Positions 39,800 through 41,590 of a DNA stretch of 41,590 nt are shown one piece after another (position 1 is the stretch's first letter; each line of letters begins with the position of its first letter). The translations under genes were made by a program, and so were the position numbers. Source of the DNA: Limivivens sp034101475 (GTDB lineage: Bacteria > Bacillota > Clostridia > Lachnospirales > Lachnospiraceae); the NCBI GenBank assembly GCA_034101475.1, contig JAXEJQ010000030.1, forward strand, positions 1 to 41,590, read 5' to 3'. The notes under the pieces were generated by a model. The model saw only the letters and a program-made list of their open reading frames with translations. It had not been told where the DNA came from and did no database searches.

Positions 39800-41229
39800 T
39801 TACACCTTCTCTCTCGTTTCAATAACCCGCTGGTAAATTCTGGATCCGCATTTTACACCCCAGGCAATGCCATTTCTTATATAAAATTCAAAAGTATTGA
39901 CTCGTTTGTCCGGATCCGCAGCATCCACGCCTACAAATACACTTTCACTGCTATACAGCAGCTGCAGCTTTCTTTCATTATAAATAGTGATCAGCTTCCC
40001 GTCTTCCAATGTGACAGTGCAGTGAACCGGAAGGCCTTCTTTTGCCAGATAATCTCCTTCCAGCATTTCGGGGCGGCTAAATTTCTTTCCTGAAGGAAGT
40101 GCCCAGTAATGCATCTGTTCCAGCGGGAGACCAAGAATCCAGTTGTAGCAGGCCCACTGAAATTCATCCATACCAAGATCCCCTTCATTACAAAGGACGG
40201 CAACGGAATATCCTCCTTCAAGAAATCCTCCCTGCGTGGACACACCGTGAAGACCTCCGGAATGCTCGCACATCACTTTCCCGGCAATCAGACTTTTTTC
40301 CAATCCCAGGCAGTAAAATGTTTTTTTCTGAGTGGGGTATTCCCTGCCATACATCCGTTCCACCGCTGCCTCCGGAACCACCTGTCTGCCTTCCCACTTT
40401 CCATGGTCACTGAGCATCTGATAATATCGTGTCATATCGCGGGCTGTTGATTTCACACAGGCACAGCCCCTAAACGGCGGAAGTACTGACCAATTATCAT
40501 CCCAAATCAAGGAACCGTCCTCGTCCCGTTCAAACAAACTGGTTATATTGCCTTCTGCCAGCGCAGCAGCTTCACTGCCGTCCACATCCAAAACAGTCCT
40601 TGACATTCCCAGCGGTTCAAAAATACGCTCCTTCAAAAAATTCTCCAACGGAATGCCTGCTGCCTGATCTACGATGTACGAGAGAACTGTTACCCCTCAT
40701 TGGAATAACTCATATACTCTCCCGGAGCACCCAGCGGTTCATAATTTCCCGCAGTTATATAATCGATAATCTGGCTGATCTGATCCATCTGGTTAGGCGC
40801 AGTCCGAAGCATTTCCCGATACCAGTAGCTGTCCCGTTCTTTGCTGTTTTTCGCAATAGACCACTCCAAAGGTTCCATGGGAGGGATACCGGCCCGATGC
40901 ATGGCCAGCATTTTAACGGTCACGCACTCGTCTGCTGTACCGGGAATATGGAAATCAGGGAGATATGCTGCCACCGGATCCTCCAGGCACATCTTCCCCT
41001 CCGTCTCCAGAATACAGCAGGCAAGTGCTGTCATAGACTTGCTCATGGAGGCAATGCCAAAAACCGTATCCCCATCTACCTTCTGTTTCTTCTCCATATT
41101 CCGAAAGCCATATCCTCGGTCAAACAAGATTCCCTCCGGTCCGCGAATACAGACAGCCATCCCCGGATATCCTCTTTTCAGGAATAAATCTCCCAGATAC
41201 CGATCCAGCATTTCTGTATTTTGTCTCAT
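39800..41229 (-). pseudogene. S12-family serine hydrolase (beta-lactamase fold), split by a frameshift
   Basis: The gene is in two frames. The first part, 41229-40690, encodes 179 residues with the nucleophile motif SMSK (S61xxK64) in FGIASMSKSMTALA and ends at YSNEG followed directly by TAA. Skipping back one base restores the family sequence: TVLSYIVDQAAGIPLENFL, then KERIFEPLGMSRTVLDVDG, and so on through 39800, including CEHSGGLHGVSTQGG, the usual HxG position. The break is thus a one-base deletion in the YSNxGY active-site motif near 40690-40695. Family members include D-aminopeptidases, esterases and D,D-peptidases. It is the first large gene of the peptide operon and abuts a small gene upstream. 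If real, the enzyme is inactive. Confidence 0.85.
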
Positions 41230-41385
41230 TTATTCTTCTGCACTCCTATCCTTACCCATAAGTACAGGAACCGTTATTCCCATTCCTGTAAGTGTAATAT
41301 CCATTTTCCTCATTGCTGTAATAAAAAAAGGGGCTACAATTATCTTGTGATAACTGCAGCACCTTTGCCACTTTTCCACAGCCAT
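41230..41385 (-). CDS. Possible 51-residue protein directly upstream of the serine hydrolase
   Basis: An open frame from ATG at 41385 to TAA at 41230, immediately touching the ATG of the next gene. It starts MAVEKWQRCCSYHKIIVAPF and ends GITVPVLMGKDRSAEE; a short hydrophobic stretch (IIVAPFFITAM) could be membrane-associated. No good ribosome binding site precedes it and no family is recognised. The ribosome binding site of the serine hydrolase lies within its last codons. It may be a real small gene or the leftover of a longer one. Confidence 0.35.
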   Translation of the reverse strand: MAVEKWQRCCSYHKIIVAPFFITAMRKMDITLTGMGITVPVLMGKDRSAEE

Positions 41386-41590
41386 TCTAATGGCACAACA
41401 CACAAACGTCTCTGTGGGTTTTATTCATAATATGATGTTGGGGTCAAATGATGCCATACGGATTGTTCCGTGCTTCGCACTCCCACAATCCTGCCCAATA
41501 TTCGGATATCGTGGGACATTCGTCCCACTTTTATCCTCATATTGGGGCGGGTCAATCAGTCATAAAACCACTTATGCGCAAGCGCATCGT
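41386..41590. other. Gene-free window end with several short palindromes
   Basis: No gene is seen. The sequence contains GGATTGT/ACAATCC arms (41460-41466 and 41485-41491) around an inner GTGC-TTC-GCAC, a GTGGGAC/GTCCCAC hairpin (41511-41517 and 41522-41528), and a perfect ATGCGC-AA-GCGCAT near the end (41574-41587). The first is built like the right-hand hairpin of the repeat at 8624-8660. A TTGACC on the minus strand near 41440 could be a -35 for the peptide operon, but no convincing -10 follows. Confidence 0.5.

Noticed and set aside
41511..41528. GTGGGAC/GTCCCAC hairpin as a terminator
   Set aside because: Only a short T run follows on the plus strand and no plus-strand gene ends nearby; it is more likely part of a palindromic intergenic repeat.

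Overview
The window looks like a chromosomal segment of a Gram-positive Clostridia, most likely Lachnospiraceae (Blautia-like). This rests on the rpoB, rplL and rplK sequences, strong AGGAGG-type ribosome binding sites, an L10 leader, many TTGACA/TATAAT promoters, and an acetogen-style rnfC2-metV-metF cluster. No rRNA, tRNA or CRISPR array was seen. Almost all genes lie on the minus strand.

Layout. (1) 1-13800: the rpmG-secE-nusG-rplK-rplA and rplJ-rplL-rpoB ribosomal/transcription cluster, read on the minus strand. It is split between rplA and rplJ by a 9-kb carbohydrate block: a GH95 glycosidase, two CUT1 permeases, a solute-binding protein, and a divergent YesN/YesM-type two-component pair. 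rplJ-rplL and rpoB have their own promoters, so the split need not silence them. rplJ carries an in-frame TAA at codon 7. A 132-bp repeat is duplicated in the leader of the two-component operon. (2) 13871-15650: iron-sulfur L-serine dehydratase (sdaAB-sdaAA) behind a small membrane protein and a good promoter. (3) 15794-18225: a likely transporter remnant, thioredoxin, a small helical protein, and purC with a strong terminator. (4) 18287-20572: a TetR-ABC ATPase-ABC permease operon whose promoter carries three direct repeats at exact 33-bp spacing. (5) 20784-25062: a methyltransferase, a PLD/cardiolipin-synthase-like protein, a secreted lipoprotein esterase and a probable gene remnant. (6) 25079-26327: a YfcE-type phosphoesterase overlapping kptA. 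(7) 26520-30027: metF, metV and a MetV-RnfC fusion, the parts of a type III methylene-THF reductase as described for acetogens. (8) 30271-32320: an AT-rich two-gene module (HipA-like kinase plus a small unknown protein) flanked by diverged 210-bp direct repeats. (9) 32379-41385: an operon with a Dpp/Opp ABC importer, an M55 D-aminopeptidase, a P1/DmpA aminopeptidase and an S12 serine hydrolase that is broken by a one-base frameshift. Together these suggest uptake and hydrolysis of D-amino-acid-containing peptides.

The strongest leads are the flanked HipA-like module, the D-peptide operon, the interrupted ribosomal cluster with its rplJ nonsense codon, and the family of structured repeats. The rplJ stop, the S12 frameshift and the 25042 stop could each be sequencing errors and should be checked on reads first.
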